From positions 1 through 64,000 of the forward strand of contig JBBIGQ010000010.1 of the NCBI GenBank assembly GCA_037447455.1: a stretch of 64,000 bases of DNA. The letters run 5' to 3'. The notes under the pieces were generated by a model. The model made no database searches. It saw only the letters and a list, made by a program, of their open reading frames with translations, and was not told where the DNA came from. The stretch is from BPGX01 sp037447455 (GTDB lineage: Bacteria > Bacteroidota > Bacteroidia > B-17B0 > Aurantibacillaceae). Positions 47,238 through 56,668 of this stretch are shown here, in pieces. Each line of letters opens with the position of its first letter. The first letter of the stretch is position 1. The position numbers were made by a program, and so were the translations under genes.

Positions 47238-49038
47238 TTTTGTATGGATAATACCTCTTTCCATTAAAATACAAAGCAAGATAATAACCTGAAGCAATTT
47301 GTTCTCTTGAAAAAGTATAATGCGTGTTACTTATTGGATTAATCTCTATAATTTTCTTACCACTTAAATCTAATAATTCAAAAGAAGAATTAGGATTTTC
47401 AATAAACCGAAACATTATTTCACGCTCATTTATCTCATACAAAAAAGGTGAATACTCATGTTGAAATAAAACATCCCGAATAATGTATTTTTCGTCCTTC
47501 TGTTCTTTATTTACTACTACTAATTTATAATAACCAATGCCTTCATAAGGTGCGTCATCGATTATCATATAAAGTTTTTCTGAAATAGAATTTTCAGAAG
47601 AAATTTCTGCCAGCGTATGAAAATATATTCCATCTTTACTTTTCTCAATCCTATAGTGACTCAGATCTTTCTCGTTTTTCACCAGCCATTTCAGATAAAC
47701 CACATTTTTATTTGTTTCTGCCCAAAAACTATAAATATCTACCGGCAAAACATCTGAACAATTGCACCCGGATTGAATTTGAATCGTAAACGTAACAATT
47801 TCATCCTGCCTGTTTGCTCGTTGTTCCAATAACAATGTGCCTCCCGTTTGTACCCATTGGATGATAGCGCCTCCATTACTAGCACCTGTGGCTGTAATAG
47901 TATTACCTGATTGCGAAAAGGATGCAGATGGACCTGTTCCACAACTAGAGCCATACCCGGGAGACAAATTAATTGTTGTAATAGAAACAGGTGCTATACT
48001 GCCTCCTACTCTTAAGTAGTCATTCGCATCCATGCCACTGTTACAACAACCATTACTGCTATGCATCGTATTGCAGGTATTTGAACAAACAGAGCACCCT
48101 ATACCATTACAACGTCTTTGAAACGATGCCGTTAATGTAGCCGTACATCCCGATGAGATAGTAAAATATTGCGTTAATACAGGACCTGTACCCGGACAGG
48201 AACCACAAGCAATAGAAGAACCATTACACATAGACGAAAAACCAGAAAATTCGGTCAGATTACAATTAGCCGTACACCCCGCACCCGTATAAGCGGCAAA
48301 AGCCGAATTGTAACACATTTGTGGTTTTGCAAAAAGGACAATATCATCAATAGCCACGGAAGGATCTGTACCGGTATTATCCATATTATTATTATTTTTC
48401 CAATTAAATCCAATACGCACATTTGGGTTGTTATTCGCACTTATCGGTAAATTAATGCTATAATTAGTCCAATACCCTTGACCTCCACAAAAAGCAGTGG
48501 AAGTAAGTGGAAGTGTCCCTAAGTTATTCCAGCTAACTCCATCATAATACCATACCGAACATTCATCAGCACCCGGCTGTCCGTAATGAATAAAATTAAA
48601 AGAAAGAACAAGATTAGAATATCCGGTACAATTGATAATTGGAGATTGAATACGCTTGTTGGTAATTACAGCACCACCTGCACAGGAGCCAGAACACGCC
48701 CCTATGTCCGAAGCATCATAAGCGGCTCCACAATCGCCCATTGGATCAAAACAGAAAAAACAGGTACACTCAGAATCCTGATTAGCGCCTATGTGTAAGG
48801 AGGGATCGCCTCCGCAAGCTCCTCCGCAAGTACCTGCTGCATTCCCACATTCGGCACTGCTCACAAACCATTGATTAGCACCTAATCCATTCATACCGGT
48901 TGCTATTTCTGTCCATCCTCCATAAGTCGTAGCAAGACAGCCACTCACACATCCATTAGTAAAACTTTCAGACCATATCACGGTTTGAGAAAAAAAACAT
49001 TCTGCACTCACAATTAAACCTATTAAATATCTGAACAT
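47224..49038 (-). CDS. Cysteine-rich T9SS-exported protein
   Basis: A 604-residue secreted protein with a hydrophobic signal (MFRYLIGLIVSAECFFSQ). Residues 20-250 form a jelly-roll-like module typical of Bacteroidota secreted proteins (SESFTNGCVSGCLA ... NFIHYGQPGADECSVWYYDG ... GFNWKNNNN ... IDDIVLFA). A second Cys-dense region and a beta-rich region follow, and the end (ELLDLSGKKIIEINP, then IASGYYLALYFNGKRYYPYKIMI) is a T9SS type A-like sorting signal. About 30 cysteines lie in the first 430 residues and none in the last 170, which suggests many disulphides. No enzyme motif seen. Its 3' end overlaps accC by 14 bp. The role is unknown. Confidence 0.8.
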   Translation of the reverse strand: MFRYLIGLIVSAECFFSQTVIWSESFTNGCVSGCLATTYGGWTEIATGMNGLGANQWFVSSAECGNAAGTCGGACGGDPSLHIGANQDSECTCFFCFDPMGDCGAAYDASDIGACSGSCAGGAVITNKRIQSPIINCTGYSNLVLSFNFIHYGQPGADECSVWYYDGVSWNNLGTLPLTSTAFCGGQGYWTNYSINLPISANNNPNVRIGFNWKNNNNMDNTGTDPSVAIDDIVLFAKPQMCYNSAFAAYTGAGCTANCNLTEFSGFSSMCNGSSIACGSCPGTGPVLTQYFTISSGCTATLTASFQRRCNGIGCSVCSNTCNTMHSSNGCCNSGMDANDYLRVGGSIAPVSITTINLSPGYGSSCGTGPSASFSQSGNTITATGASNGGAIIQWVQTGGTLLLEQRANRQDEIVTFTIQIQSGCNCSDVLPVDIYSFWAETNKNVVYLKWLVKNEKDLSHYRIEKSKDGIYFHTLAEISSENSISEKLYMIIDDAPYEGIGYYKLVVVNKEQKDEKYIIRDVLFQHEYSPFLYEINEREIMFRFIENPNSSFELLDLSGKKIIEINPISNTHYTFSREQIASGYYLALYFNGKRYYPYKIMIP

Positions 49039-49341
49039 ATTTTTTTTTACTATAATCTTATTTTCATCTACAAAGATAATACATTTCTATTAAATATATT
49101 TTACCCTTTTATGAATTTAACACTAATATTGAATATAATACTGTAACAATTTTTTCTATTACTTTACATGTATAGCATTCAGGGAGAAGTACAATTTTCT
49201 AAATGTGCCTCATACAGATAAATTTTTAATCACACTTTTAATTAAAACAGATTCTATTGCATCATCTAAAATTAAAAAAATTTATCAAAAAAATTATTCA
49301 CCCTTACACTAGCAATTGTTTTACAAACCGTACTTAAAAAA
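49039..49341. other. 303-bp AT-rich intergenic region
   Basis: No ORF or RNA gene seen. It holds the -7 box at 49071-49078 for the cargo gene and presumably the 3' end of the minus-strand PD40/SPOR gene transcript. Confidence 0.4.
49071..49078 (-). promoter_or_regulatory. -7 box of the Cys-rich cargo gene
   Basis: The minus-strand TATCTTTG is a full TAnnTTTG match, 32 nt before the ATG at 49038. Confidence 0.5.
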
Positions 49342-52044
49342 CTATTTATCTGTTTTGAGTAAATCCATTAAATCTTTGCTAATCAACATCCGTTGTCCTT
49401 TGTAGAAAATCACCACAAAAGCATCATGATCTGGATACTTACGGGCCTCCCATTGTCTGATCCATGCTTGTCTAAATGTTTTATACGGTGTCGCTAAAAT
49501 AAATCGCGTTAAATTATCGTCGTATAGTTTTTTATCCACTTTATCCAATTTTTCATATTTAAAGTATTGGAAATTTTTAGCATATAAGTAGGCCCCTATT
49601 TGCACTTTAAATGCCAATTTTTTTGCAGAATAATCACCGAATTTGGCTAAAAACTCGGCCAGCATTGCTTCATCCATTTTTATGGAGTTGGCCAAATTAT
49701 CTTTACTAAATGGTATCAGATATTTTTCAAATGTTCCCGGAGGATAAGGCGATCCAGCAAGCATTCCTTTGTTACTTGTCAGTAAACTAAACTTACCATC
49801 TTTATCTGTAATCTGATCGCCAATTTTTTTACCTTCAATACCTTTACCGGTATGATCTGTTACAATTCCATTGACAACCGATGCGGTTGGATAATCTACA
49901 AATATATCGTAGTCCTTATTCTTCGGTACTTTTTTGAAAATAAAATCGCCTTCATAATTGGTTATCGTATTACGCACAATGGATCCATCTTTGGAACGCA
50001 ATTGAACTCTAACTCCCGGTATTGGTTTTTTGGTTTTGGGGTGCACTACTTTTCCAGCAATGTTCATGTAAGCATCTTCTGCACCCGTACCATACGCATT
50101 AAATTTGAAGCTTCCATCGTCTCCTGTAATCTGATCATTGATGCTTATGCCGGCCAATCCATTTTGCCCATATAAATCGGTTGCTTTACCTTCTACAAAT
50201 ACTTCTCCCGGATAATCCACCACATTAATTTCGTATTCTTTGCCTTTGGGCACTTTATTAAATACATAATTCCCATTCTCATCGGTAGTGGTGGTCATTA
50301 TCACTTCCCCGTCTTTAGAACGCAATTCTACTTTTACACCGGCCAGCGGCTTACCCGTTTTAGGATCATACACTGTGCCTGCTATACGCATATACTTGTC
50401 AAAATCTTCCTTATTGTATAAATGAATATCTAAGACACTGTCTCTGAATGAAAACACATTTTTCAGATTTAATTTCATGGTATAGGGAACAAATCCTTCT
50501 GCCTCAAAAGACACATCATATTTGAAGGATAGCGGAAATACCAATAAATATTTACCGGTAGAGGCGTTAGAATTAAAGTTAGATGGTTCACTGCTTTGCT
50601 CACTGAATTTAACGGTGATATCTGAATACCCCGGTGTTTCATTCAAGTAAACAATACCTTTTAATACAAAAGCAGAAGAGTTATTAAAGTGCCCTGGTGT
50701 AACAAGGTAAAGGTCTTGTTGACCAATACCACTTTTTCTCATAGAAGAATAATAGCCACGCGAACCACTGGCATTGATGACATAAAATTTATCGTCAAAG
50801 GGAGTGTTAACCTTTGTTCCAAGATTAACCGGTAAGGACCAGGTACTGTCTTGTTGCAGTGTAGAGTAAAATACATCATAGCCGCCCATTGAATATGGGC
50901 TATTCGAACTAAAATAAAGCGTAACCCCATCATAAAACAGAAAAGGTGAATCTTCATCATACGGTGTATTGACATTCGGTCCTAAATTGACAGGTAAAGA
51001 CCACTTTCCGTTAGGCAGTTTTACCGAACACCATAAGTCCCTTCCGCCATATCCACCCGGTCTTTCGGAGGAGAAGATAATCATATTTTCATTAAACGCT
51101 AAGCAGGCACTCCCTTCCCAATACTCCGAATTGATGCCGCCTGGTAAGGCCGCAGGAGCCGTCCATTCATTGCCCACCAATCTTGAATAATAGATATTGC
51201 CGGAAGAATCGGGTCTGTTTCTGTATAAAAATAAGGTTTGTCCATCAGCAGACAAGGCCACGGCACCATCGTTTCTCTCCGTGTTTAAAACATCTACTAA
51301 ACGCGCTACTCCCCAATCACCCTCCGGCGTTCGTAATGCTTCATAAATATCCTCACCATAAAAAGTACCATTTGGGTCGGGGTCGCCATTTTCATTTAGC
51401 ATGCCGCCCTTAGATTTAGGTCCCCGATAAGTAAAGAGTATTTTGGTTTCATCAGCATCTGTAACAGGCATGTATTCATCATAATCAGAGTTCACATTTT
51501 GATTTTGTAACAATACTTGTACAACATCGTTCTTTTTAAGTTCAGTATCCCGCTTTATTACGTTTTGTGCCGAAATGGTTTGTTGAAGAAAATATTTTCC
51601 TCTTAAATATAAATCAGTAGTGGTATCTTTTTGGGCAGAAAGAAAAGCAGAATAATATTTGTTAGCTTCCTGATAATTCCCTTTAATGTGTTGTGCCCGA
51701 CCAAGATAAAAGGTAAGATTTGCAATTTTTTTGTTTTTTGTATTTTCCAGTGGCGACAATAATTCCCAGCTTTTGTCTGGCTCATCACTTTTAAACAAAT
51801 AACAAATACCTAATCGGTATTGAATAAATTCGTCTTTGGGCTTTCTTTCATGCAATACGTAGTAATACTTTAAGGACTCTCTTAAATTTCCGGAGCTATA
51901 AAACTTTTCTCCTTCTGACGAGAGCCATGAATCTTTTTTTTCTTTGAATTGATTGACCCAATCGGGCTGATTTTGTGCACTAATAAAATTCCAAAATAAG
52001 AGATTGATTGCTACTAAAGCAATCCACTTATATTTTTTAACCAT
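49342..52044 (-). CDS. PorE-like envelope protein: TPR, PD40 (WD40-like) repeats, regulatory-like Ig domains, SPOR-like end
   Basis: A 900-residue exported protein with a signal peptide (KYKWIALVAINLLFWNFISA). TPR helices lie at about 30-150 (YYYVLHERKPKDEFIQYRLG, then GNYQEANKYYSAFL). PD40/WD40-like beta-propeller repeats are at about 190-450 (EYMPVTDADETKILFTYRG, NSEYWEGSACLAFNENMIIFSSERPGG, DEDSPFLFYDGVTLYFSS). Two tandem copies of a carboxypeptidase-regulatory-like domain follow (IAGTVYDPKTGKPLAGV... and IAGKVVHPKTKKPIPGV...). The last 70 residues (LAFKVQIGAYLYAKNF, then KTFRQAWIRQWEARKYPDHDAFVVIFYKG) resemble a SPOR domain, not OmpA. It is co-transcribed with the PorP/SprF-like gene: its ATG overlaps the PorP stop by one base. 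Confidence 0.85.
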   Translation of the reverse strand: MVKKYKWIALVAINLLFWNFISAQNQPDWVNQFKEKKDSWLSSEGEKFYSSGNLRESLKYYYVLHERKPKDEFIQYRLGICYLFKSDEPDKSWELLSPLENTKNKKIANLTFYLGRAQHIKGNYQEANKYYSAFLSAQKDTTTDLYLRGKYFLQQTISAQNVIKRDTELKKNDVVQVLLQNQNVNSDYDEYMPVTDADETKILFTYRGPKSKGGMLNENGDPDPNGTFYGEDIYEALRTPEGDWGVARLVDVLNTERNDGAVALSADGQTLFLYRNRPDSSGNIYYSRLVGNEWTAPAALPGGINSEYWEGSACLAFNENMIIFSSERPGGYGGRDLWCSVKLPNGKWSLPVNLGPNVNTPYDEDSPFLFYDGVTLYFSSNSPYSMGGYDVFYSTLQQDSTWSLPVNLGTKVNTPFDDKFYVINASGSRGYYSSMRKSGIGQQDLYLVTPGHFNNSSAFVLKGIVYLNETPGYSDITVKFSEQSSEPSNFNSNASTGKYLLVFPLSFKYDVSFEAEGFVPYTMKLNLKNVFSFRDSVLDIHLYNKEDFDKYMRIAGTVYDPKTGKPLAGVKVELRSKDGEVIMTTTTDENGNYVFNKVPKGKEYEINVVDYPGEVFVEGKATDLYGQNGLAGISINDQITGDDGSFKFNAYGTGAEDAYMNIAGKVVHPKTKKPIPGVRVQLRSKDGSIVRNTITNYEGDFIFKKVPKNKDYDIFVDYPTASVVNGIVTDHTGKGIEGKKIGDQITDKDGKFSLLTSNKGMLAGSPYPPGTFEKYLIPFSKDNLANSIKMDEAMLAEFLAKFGDYSAKKLAFKVQIGAYLYAKNFQYFKYEKLDKVDKKLYDDNLTRFILATPYKTFRQAWIRQWEARKYPDHDAFVVIFYKGQRMLISKDLMDLLKTDK

Positions 52045-53006
52045 TAATATAAAGTTTGAGAATTATTTCCTTTACCGGCGAATGAAAATTTATACGAAAC
52101 AAAAATTTCTGCTGCAGGACCTAAGTAGGTTTTAACAGCATTGATGTAAAGAAAATCATAACTCAGACCCGCTCTTAGTTTTTTTGAAACGATGGCGCCT
52201 ATTCCTGCTGTTAAAGAATAGCCATGTTTATAACCTACAAATACCCAGCCATATTTCTCACTTTCAGCTACTGCCTGCGCATCTACCTGAACGGGTGCTG
52301 CCATTGAAAACTGACCCACTCCGGTTACATATCTCAAATAAATAGACGGCGTTATGTTCAAAGGAAAATCCCCCCCTTCAATCACTTTAATAATATAAGA
52401 AGCATTCCATGTCATGTGCCGTGTAGTGATGTATTTGGTAAAGTGTCCTGTCGGATCGTTGAAGCGAACACGACTATCCAATAATTGCCATGCTGTAAAA
52501 CCTGTATTAAAATCTTTCCAGTTAAAGTTAAACCCAAAACTCATATCAAAGGTAGCACGGCTAAATGAATTGGAATACAATTCAGGGTCGTTATTATCTT
52601 TTACGACTACTCTGTTAAAATCGTATCGTCTTTGGAAGGCACCAACATTGAGTCCGGCACTAAAAGTCGCATCTTCATTTAATTTTACAGCATGTGAGTA
52701 ATTGGCATAACCAGAAGTTTGATCCCACAGGCCTGCCTTATCATGGGTGATGATGATACCGAAACCGTTTTTTTTGGACTGTAAGGGTGTAGAAAATACT
52801 AATACTTGATTGACCGGCGCATCTGGCATGCTTCCCCATTGTGAGCGATGAAGCGCATATAAGTCCCCCATATCGTTCTGATAACTCATAGCAGGATTGG
52901 TCATTATTTTATTAAACATATATTGGTTTAATAAAGGTACCTGCTGTGCGTAGATAGTAAAGTTTAAAATCAACGCAAAAGTGAAAAGTGTAAATTTTGT
53001 TTTCAT
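52044..53006 (-). CDS. PorP/SprF family outer-membrane protein
   Basis: A 320-residue outer-membrane beta barrel. It has a signal peptide (KFTLFTFALILNFTIYA), then the family start QQVPLLNQYMFNKIMTNPAMSY, HRSQWGSMPDAPVNQV and alternating aromatic strands to the end (FVSYKFSFAGKGNN). PorP is a T9SS component, and SprF proteins help type B cargo reach the surface, so many Bacteroidota carry several paralogs. The partner gene downstream (49342-52044) overlaps by one base, the usual arrangement of this pair. It has its own promoter at 53023-53054. Confidence 0.9.
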   Translation of the reverse strand: MKTKFTLFTFALILNFTIYAQQVPLLNQYMFNKIMTNPAMSYQNDMGDLYALHRSQWGSMPDAPVNQVLVFSTPLQSKKNGFGIIITHDKAGLWDQTSGYANYSHAVKLNEDATFSAGLNVGAFQRRYDFNRVVVKDNNDPELYSNSFSRATFDMSFGFNFNWKDFNTGFTAWQLLDSRVRFNDPTGHFTKYITTRHMTWNASYIIKVIEGGDFPLNITPSIYLRYVTGVGQFSMAAPVQVDAQAVAESEKYGWVFVGYKHGYSLTAGIGAIVSKKLRAGLSYDFLYINAVKTYLGPAAEIFVSYKFSFAGKGNNSQTLY

Positions 53007-53022
53007 AGAGTTTTATTTTCTG

Positions 53023-53054
53023 CAAAAATATGTAAAAAAATAATTAAATACAAA
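53023..53054 (-). promoter_or_regulatory. Promoter of the PorP-like gene
   Basis: On the minus strand TTTG (53054-53051), a 20-nt spacer and TATTTTTG (53030-53023) match the consensus. The ATG is 17 nt downstream. Confidence 0.65.
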
Positions 53055-53060
53055 AAATAG

Positions 53061-53549
53061 TTAAGGATTTTTTTTCAAATCGGGAACAGAATAATTCTGC
53101 ACTATTTTTAAGCAAGCAGCATGAATCATTTGAAAGACCTCTTCAAAATCGGCTTCTGTTCCGTAATACGGATCAGGTACTTCTATATTCTGATTCGGAT
53201 ATAATACATTCATTAAATAGTCCACTTTGCGCATGTTATTTTCATTTGGTGCCATCGTTTTTAGATATTGGTAATGAGAATGATCCTTGACAAATATTTT
53301 GTCAAAAGTAGAAAAGTCCGAGGTCTGAAATTGTCTGGCTTTCAGCGGACGCAGGTCAATGCCATGTTTTAAGGCGTTTTTAATGGTTCTTGTATCTGGG
53401 TGTTCTCCAATATGATAATCTGAAATAGCAGCAGAATCTACTTCAATTGGCAAGTTGCAGTTTTGTATGTAATGTAGCATAATTCCTTCTGCTAAAGGTG
53501 AACGACAGATGTTACCCAGACACACAAATAAAATTTTATCTTTTTTCAT
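53061..53549 (-). CDS. Low-molecular-weight protein-tyrosine phosphatase
   Basis: A 162-residue cytoplasmic phosphatase with the P-loop FVCLGNICRSP (C-x5-R-S, around residues 10-17) at the start and the general-acid DPYYG loop (around 118). The first Asp-rich segment and chain length match the LMW-PTP family, which can dephosphorylate protein tyrosines, and some members arginines. It starts 3 nt after the stop of the histidine-kinase gene and is in the prfA-kinase-phosphatase run. Confidence 0.94.
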   Translation of the reverse strand: MKKDKILFVCLGNICRSPLAEGIMLHYIQNCNLPIEVDSAAISDYHIGEHPDTRTIKNALKHGIDLRPLKARQFQTSDFSTFDKIFVKDHSHYQYLKTMAPNENNMRKVDYLMNVLYPNQNIEVPDPYYGTEADFEEVFQMIHAACLKIVQNYSVPDLKKNP

Positions 53550-53552
53550 ACA

Positions 53553-55505
53553 CTATGCTTTTGGAAAACTGAGTTCAAAAATGGTTCCGCTTTCAGCTTT
53601 AAAGACATATTTTCCTTCCAGTTGTTCGGATAAAATTTGAATGAGTTCCATCCCTAATGACTCCTTTCGTTTGGTTTTATTCAAATCAATCCCTATTCCA
53701 TTATCTTTAATTTTCAAATTACATTCGGACTGATTACAATAAAAATGAATGTCAATTTTACCTTTCTTATCAGGGAAGGCATATTTGACGGCATTCGTAA
53801 GGACTTCGCTACAAATTAATCCTAATGGAATAGCGGTATCTAATGACAGGTCAAGGTTTTCTGTATTGTCAAAAGAAAAATGAATTTCAATGTCAGAATT
53901 ATCAGAAAAGGCGGTTATAATTTGCCGGCAAAGATGCTTTAAGTATTCGGATGCATTGATTTCTAAAAATTTATCTTTTTTATAGAGCATTTGATGGGTT
54001 AATGCAATGGATTGAATGCGTGCAGATATTTCGTTTAAAAGATCTTGTGCGTGTTTGTTATTTTCTTTATTTAATTGTAAGCGAATAATACTATTAATGA
54101 TTTGTAAATTGTTTTTCACACGGTGATGAATTTCTTTAATGAGCATTTCTTTTTCTTTAAGTGATTTTTGAATCATCAAATTCTGTTGTTGAATAGTAGT
54201 GTTGTTTATTTCTAATTCTTCATTTTTTCTTTGAGTATACCGATAATATCTGAATAATATAAAGCCCGCTGCCACCAAAATGACGATAAAAATAATCAAA
54301 TATGTTTGGACTGTCTTATCTTCTTCCTGCTGTACTTTTAATATAGAAAGGGTTGCGTTTTTTTCTTTGATGGAATTCTCTTTTTGTTGAGCTTTGTGAG
54401 CGATTTCAGAATTTATTGCCTGAAGTTCTTTTTCTAATTGTGTAACGCTATCGTTTAATTTTACATATTGTTTCAAATAATTGATAGATTTTTCAAGTTC
54501 GCCGGCTTTTTCATAGTAAGCAGCAAGCCAGTAATACTTTTTGATTAAGTTTTTGGGGTACTTAAATTCCGGATAATCAAGTATATCCAAAGTGTCCAGA
54601 TATTTTTTGGCTAGAACAAGTTTATTTAAATTTAGAAATATTTCCACCACACCGATATAAGCATTAAAAGCACTTTCATATTCTTTATTTTTAATACTTT
54701 GTCTGATGTCCATTAATAAGTATGGGAGTGCTTCTTTGTATCTTTTAGTTTTTAATAAACCAACAGCCAGATTAGATTTAATCAGAGCAACGAAAAAATC
54801 AAAATAGTTTTTATCAATGTTATTTTTATGAACATTTTCTAATTCAGAGAGTGCCCTATTAAAGCATTTTTCGGCACTATCGTATTTTTGCATTCTATTA
54901 TAAAATGCGCCTATATCGTTATACATTCGTGCCGTTTCCCAATGATCTTTTGAACCATTTTCATATTCGCGTATACGTTCTGCAATAGCATATTTATAGA
55001 TTCCCAATAAACTATATATTATGCTTTTGTATGTCCCTATCCATAATGCTATGGTTTTTCTGTTCCAGTTTTTTTCAACAATGTTGTGTATTTCAAGTGC
55101 TTTATTATAGTCACTGATTTTAATTAAGCACTCTTTAAGTAATATCAATGCTTTAAGCGAATCGTTGACATTATCCGCATGATATTGCAAGGTAGTGTTC
55201 AGTATAGAAATACCCTTTGAAAACTGATTATTGAAAATAGCGCTTTTAGCTTCAATTAGGTCCAATAAAAATTTGGCTTCATTGTTTTCAGTTTGAGTAT
55301 AAACATATCTTTTAATCTTTTCTATTGTATCGGCAATTTGAGGGTATACATATTTCAAATCATTAGCGTCTGTATTGGCTACAAGGATGATTTTTTCCTT
55401 TATGTTGCATTTATGGAATTGCTTTAAAAAAGCTTCTTTGTCAAAATCTGCATAAAGTGAATACGCAGATAAAATAAATAAAAAAAGAGATACTATTGGT
55501 TTCAT
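53553..55505 (-). CDS. TPR-containing sensor histidine kinase (HisKA_2 type)
   Basis: A 650-residue protein with a signal peptide or N-terminal anchor (MKPIVSLFLFILSAYSLYA). A long TPR-like helical sensor region (about 100-400; NDIGAFYNRMQKYDSAEKCFNRAL, ALPYLLMDIRQSIKNKEYESAF) and one transmembrane helix (YLIIFIVILVAAGFILF, around 405) follow. The kinase core has the HisKA_2 phosphorylation motif EIHHRVKNNLQIINSIIRLQ (His around 460) and an HATPase domain (LICSEVLTNAVKYAFP, DNGIGID, ESLGMELI). Its ATG overlaps the prfA stop by 4 nt. No response regulator is beside it. The signal it senses is unknown. Confidence 0.92.
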   Translation of the reverse strand: MKPIVSLFLFILSAYSLYADFDKEAFLKQFHKCNIKEKIILVANTDANDLKYVYPQIADTIEKIKRYVYTQTENNEAKFLLDLIEAKSAIFNNQFSKGISILNTTLQYHADNVNDSLKALILLKECLIKISDYNKALEIHNIVEKNWNRKTIALWIGTYKSIIYSLLGIYKYAIAERIREYENGSKDHWETARMYNDIGAFYNRMQKYDSAEKCFNRALSELENVHKNNIDKNYFDFFVALIKSNLAVGLLKTKRYKEALPYLLMDIRQSIKNKEYESAFNAYIGVVEIFLNLNKLVLAKKYLDTLDILDYPEFKYPKNLIKKYYWLAAYYEKAGELEKSINYLKQYVKLNDSVTQLEKELQAINSEIAHKAQQKENSIKEKNATLSILKVQQEEDKTVQTYLIIFIVILVAAGFILFRYYRYTQRKNEELEINNTTIQQQNLMIQKSLKEKEMLIKEIHHRVKNNLQIINSIIRLQLNKENNKHAQDLLNEISARIQSIALTHQMLYKKDKFLEINASEYLKHLCRQIITAFSDNSDIEIHFSFDNTENLDLSLDTAIPLGLICSEVLTNAVKYAFPDKKGKIDIHFYCNQSECNLKIKDNGIGIDLNKTKRKESLGMELIQILSEQLEGKYVFKAESGTIFELSFPKA

Positions 55506-56590
55506 TCATTCATGGTTTCTTGTAATCCGGATTCTTTCAATCGCTCGGTATTTTCTGCAAACTGCAATGCATCAATCATTTCCTGAATGTCCCCGTTCAT
55601 GAATTCTGTTAGATTGTACAAAGTCAAATTGATGCGATGATCGGTTATTCTGTTTTGGGGATAATTATAGGTTCGGATTTTGGCACTCCTATCACCTGTG
55701 CTTACCATCGTTTTTCTTTTGTGTGCTACTTCTTCCAGTCGCTTCTGATATTCCATTTCGTACAATTTGTTTTTGAGCATTTGCATAGCTTTTTCCCGGT
55801 TGGCTAATTGCGTACGTTCTGTTTGACACATCACCACTATGCCGGTGGGGATATGCGTTAAAATAACTTTGGTTTCCACTTTGTTTACATTCTGACCGCC
55901 TGCTCCGCCACTCCGTGCAGTTTCCATTTTTACATCTGATTCTTTTACATCCACATCAAATTCATCTGCTTCCGGAAGTACTACAACACTTGCGGCGGAT
56001 GTATGTACTCTACCTTGTGTTTCAGTAGCCGGCACCCTTTGCACCCGATGAACGCCGCTTTCAAATTTTAATGTTCCGTAAGCGTTTTGCCCTTTTACAT
56101 TAAAAATAATCTCTTTATAACCGCCCATCGTACCGGGATTAAAATCCACTATTTCCGCCTGAAATCCTTTCTTATCACAATATCGTTTATACATTTCAAA
56201 CAAATCGCCGGCAAATATAGATGCCTCGTCACCACCGGTGCCTGCCCGTATTTCCATCACTGCATTTTTAGCGTCCTCCGGATCTTTTGGGATTAAAAGC
56301 AAACGAATAGTGCTTTCTAACTGATTTATTTTTGACTCGTTTCCTTCAAGTTCCTGTTTGGCAAGTTCCAACAGTTCTTTGTCTTTTTCAGTAAGCAAAA
56401 TTTCTTTGGCGTGTTTTACTGATTCTAATGCCTTTTTGTATTCCTCAAAGTGCTGTACAATTTCCTTTAATTGATTGTATTCAATGTTTAATTGCTTAAA
56501 TTTCCTTAAATCCGAGATAATCGAAGGATCCGAAAGTTTAAGTTCTATATCCTCAAATTTTCGCTTGATTTCTTCTAATTTTTCAATCAT
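55502..56590 (-). CDS. prfA: Peptide chain release factor 1
   Basis: Recognises UAA/UAG and triggers peptide release. 362 residues with the GGQ catalytic motif (SGGAGGQNVNKVETKV, around residue 230), the RF1-type segment RVPATETQGRVHTSAASVVVLPE just before it, and the N-terminal coiled helices. The Q of GGQ is normally methylated by PrmC, which is not in the window. It is the first gene of a run whose next member, the TPR kinase, overlaps it by 4 nt. Confidence 0.97.
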   Translation of the reverse strand: MIEKLEEIKRKFEDIELKLSDPSIISDLRKFKQLNIEYNQLKEIVQHFEEYKKALESVKHAKEILLTEKDKELLELAKQELEGNESKINQLESTIRLLLIPKDPEDAKNAVMEIRAGTGGDEASIFAGDLFEMYKRYCDKKGFQAEIVDFNPGTMGGYKEIIFNVKGQNAYGTLKFESGVHRVQRVPATETQGRVHTSAASVVVLPEADEFDVDVKESDVKMETARSGGAGGQNVNKVETKVILTHIPTGIVVMCQTERTQLANREKAMQMLKNKLYEMEYQKRLEEVAHKRKTMVSTGDRSAKIRTYNYPQNRITDHRINLTLYNLTEFMNGDIQEMIDALQFAENTERLKESGLQETMNE

Positions 56591-56668
56591 ACTAAAAAAT
56601 TAAACTTCCAATAATTTTTAATTGGCGAAGTTAGTGAATATAATGGACTATTAAAAATTAAACACTTA

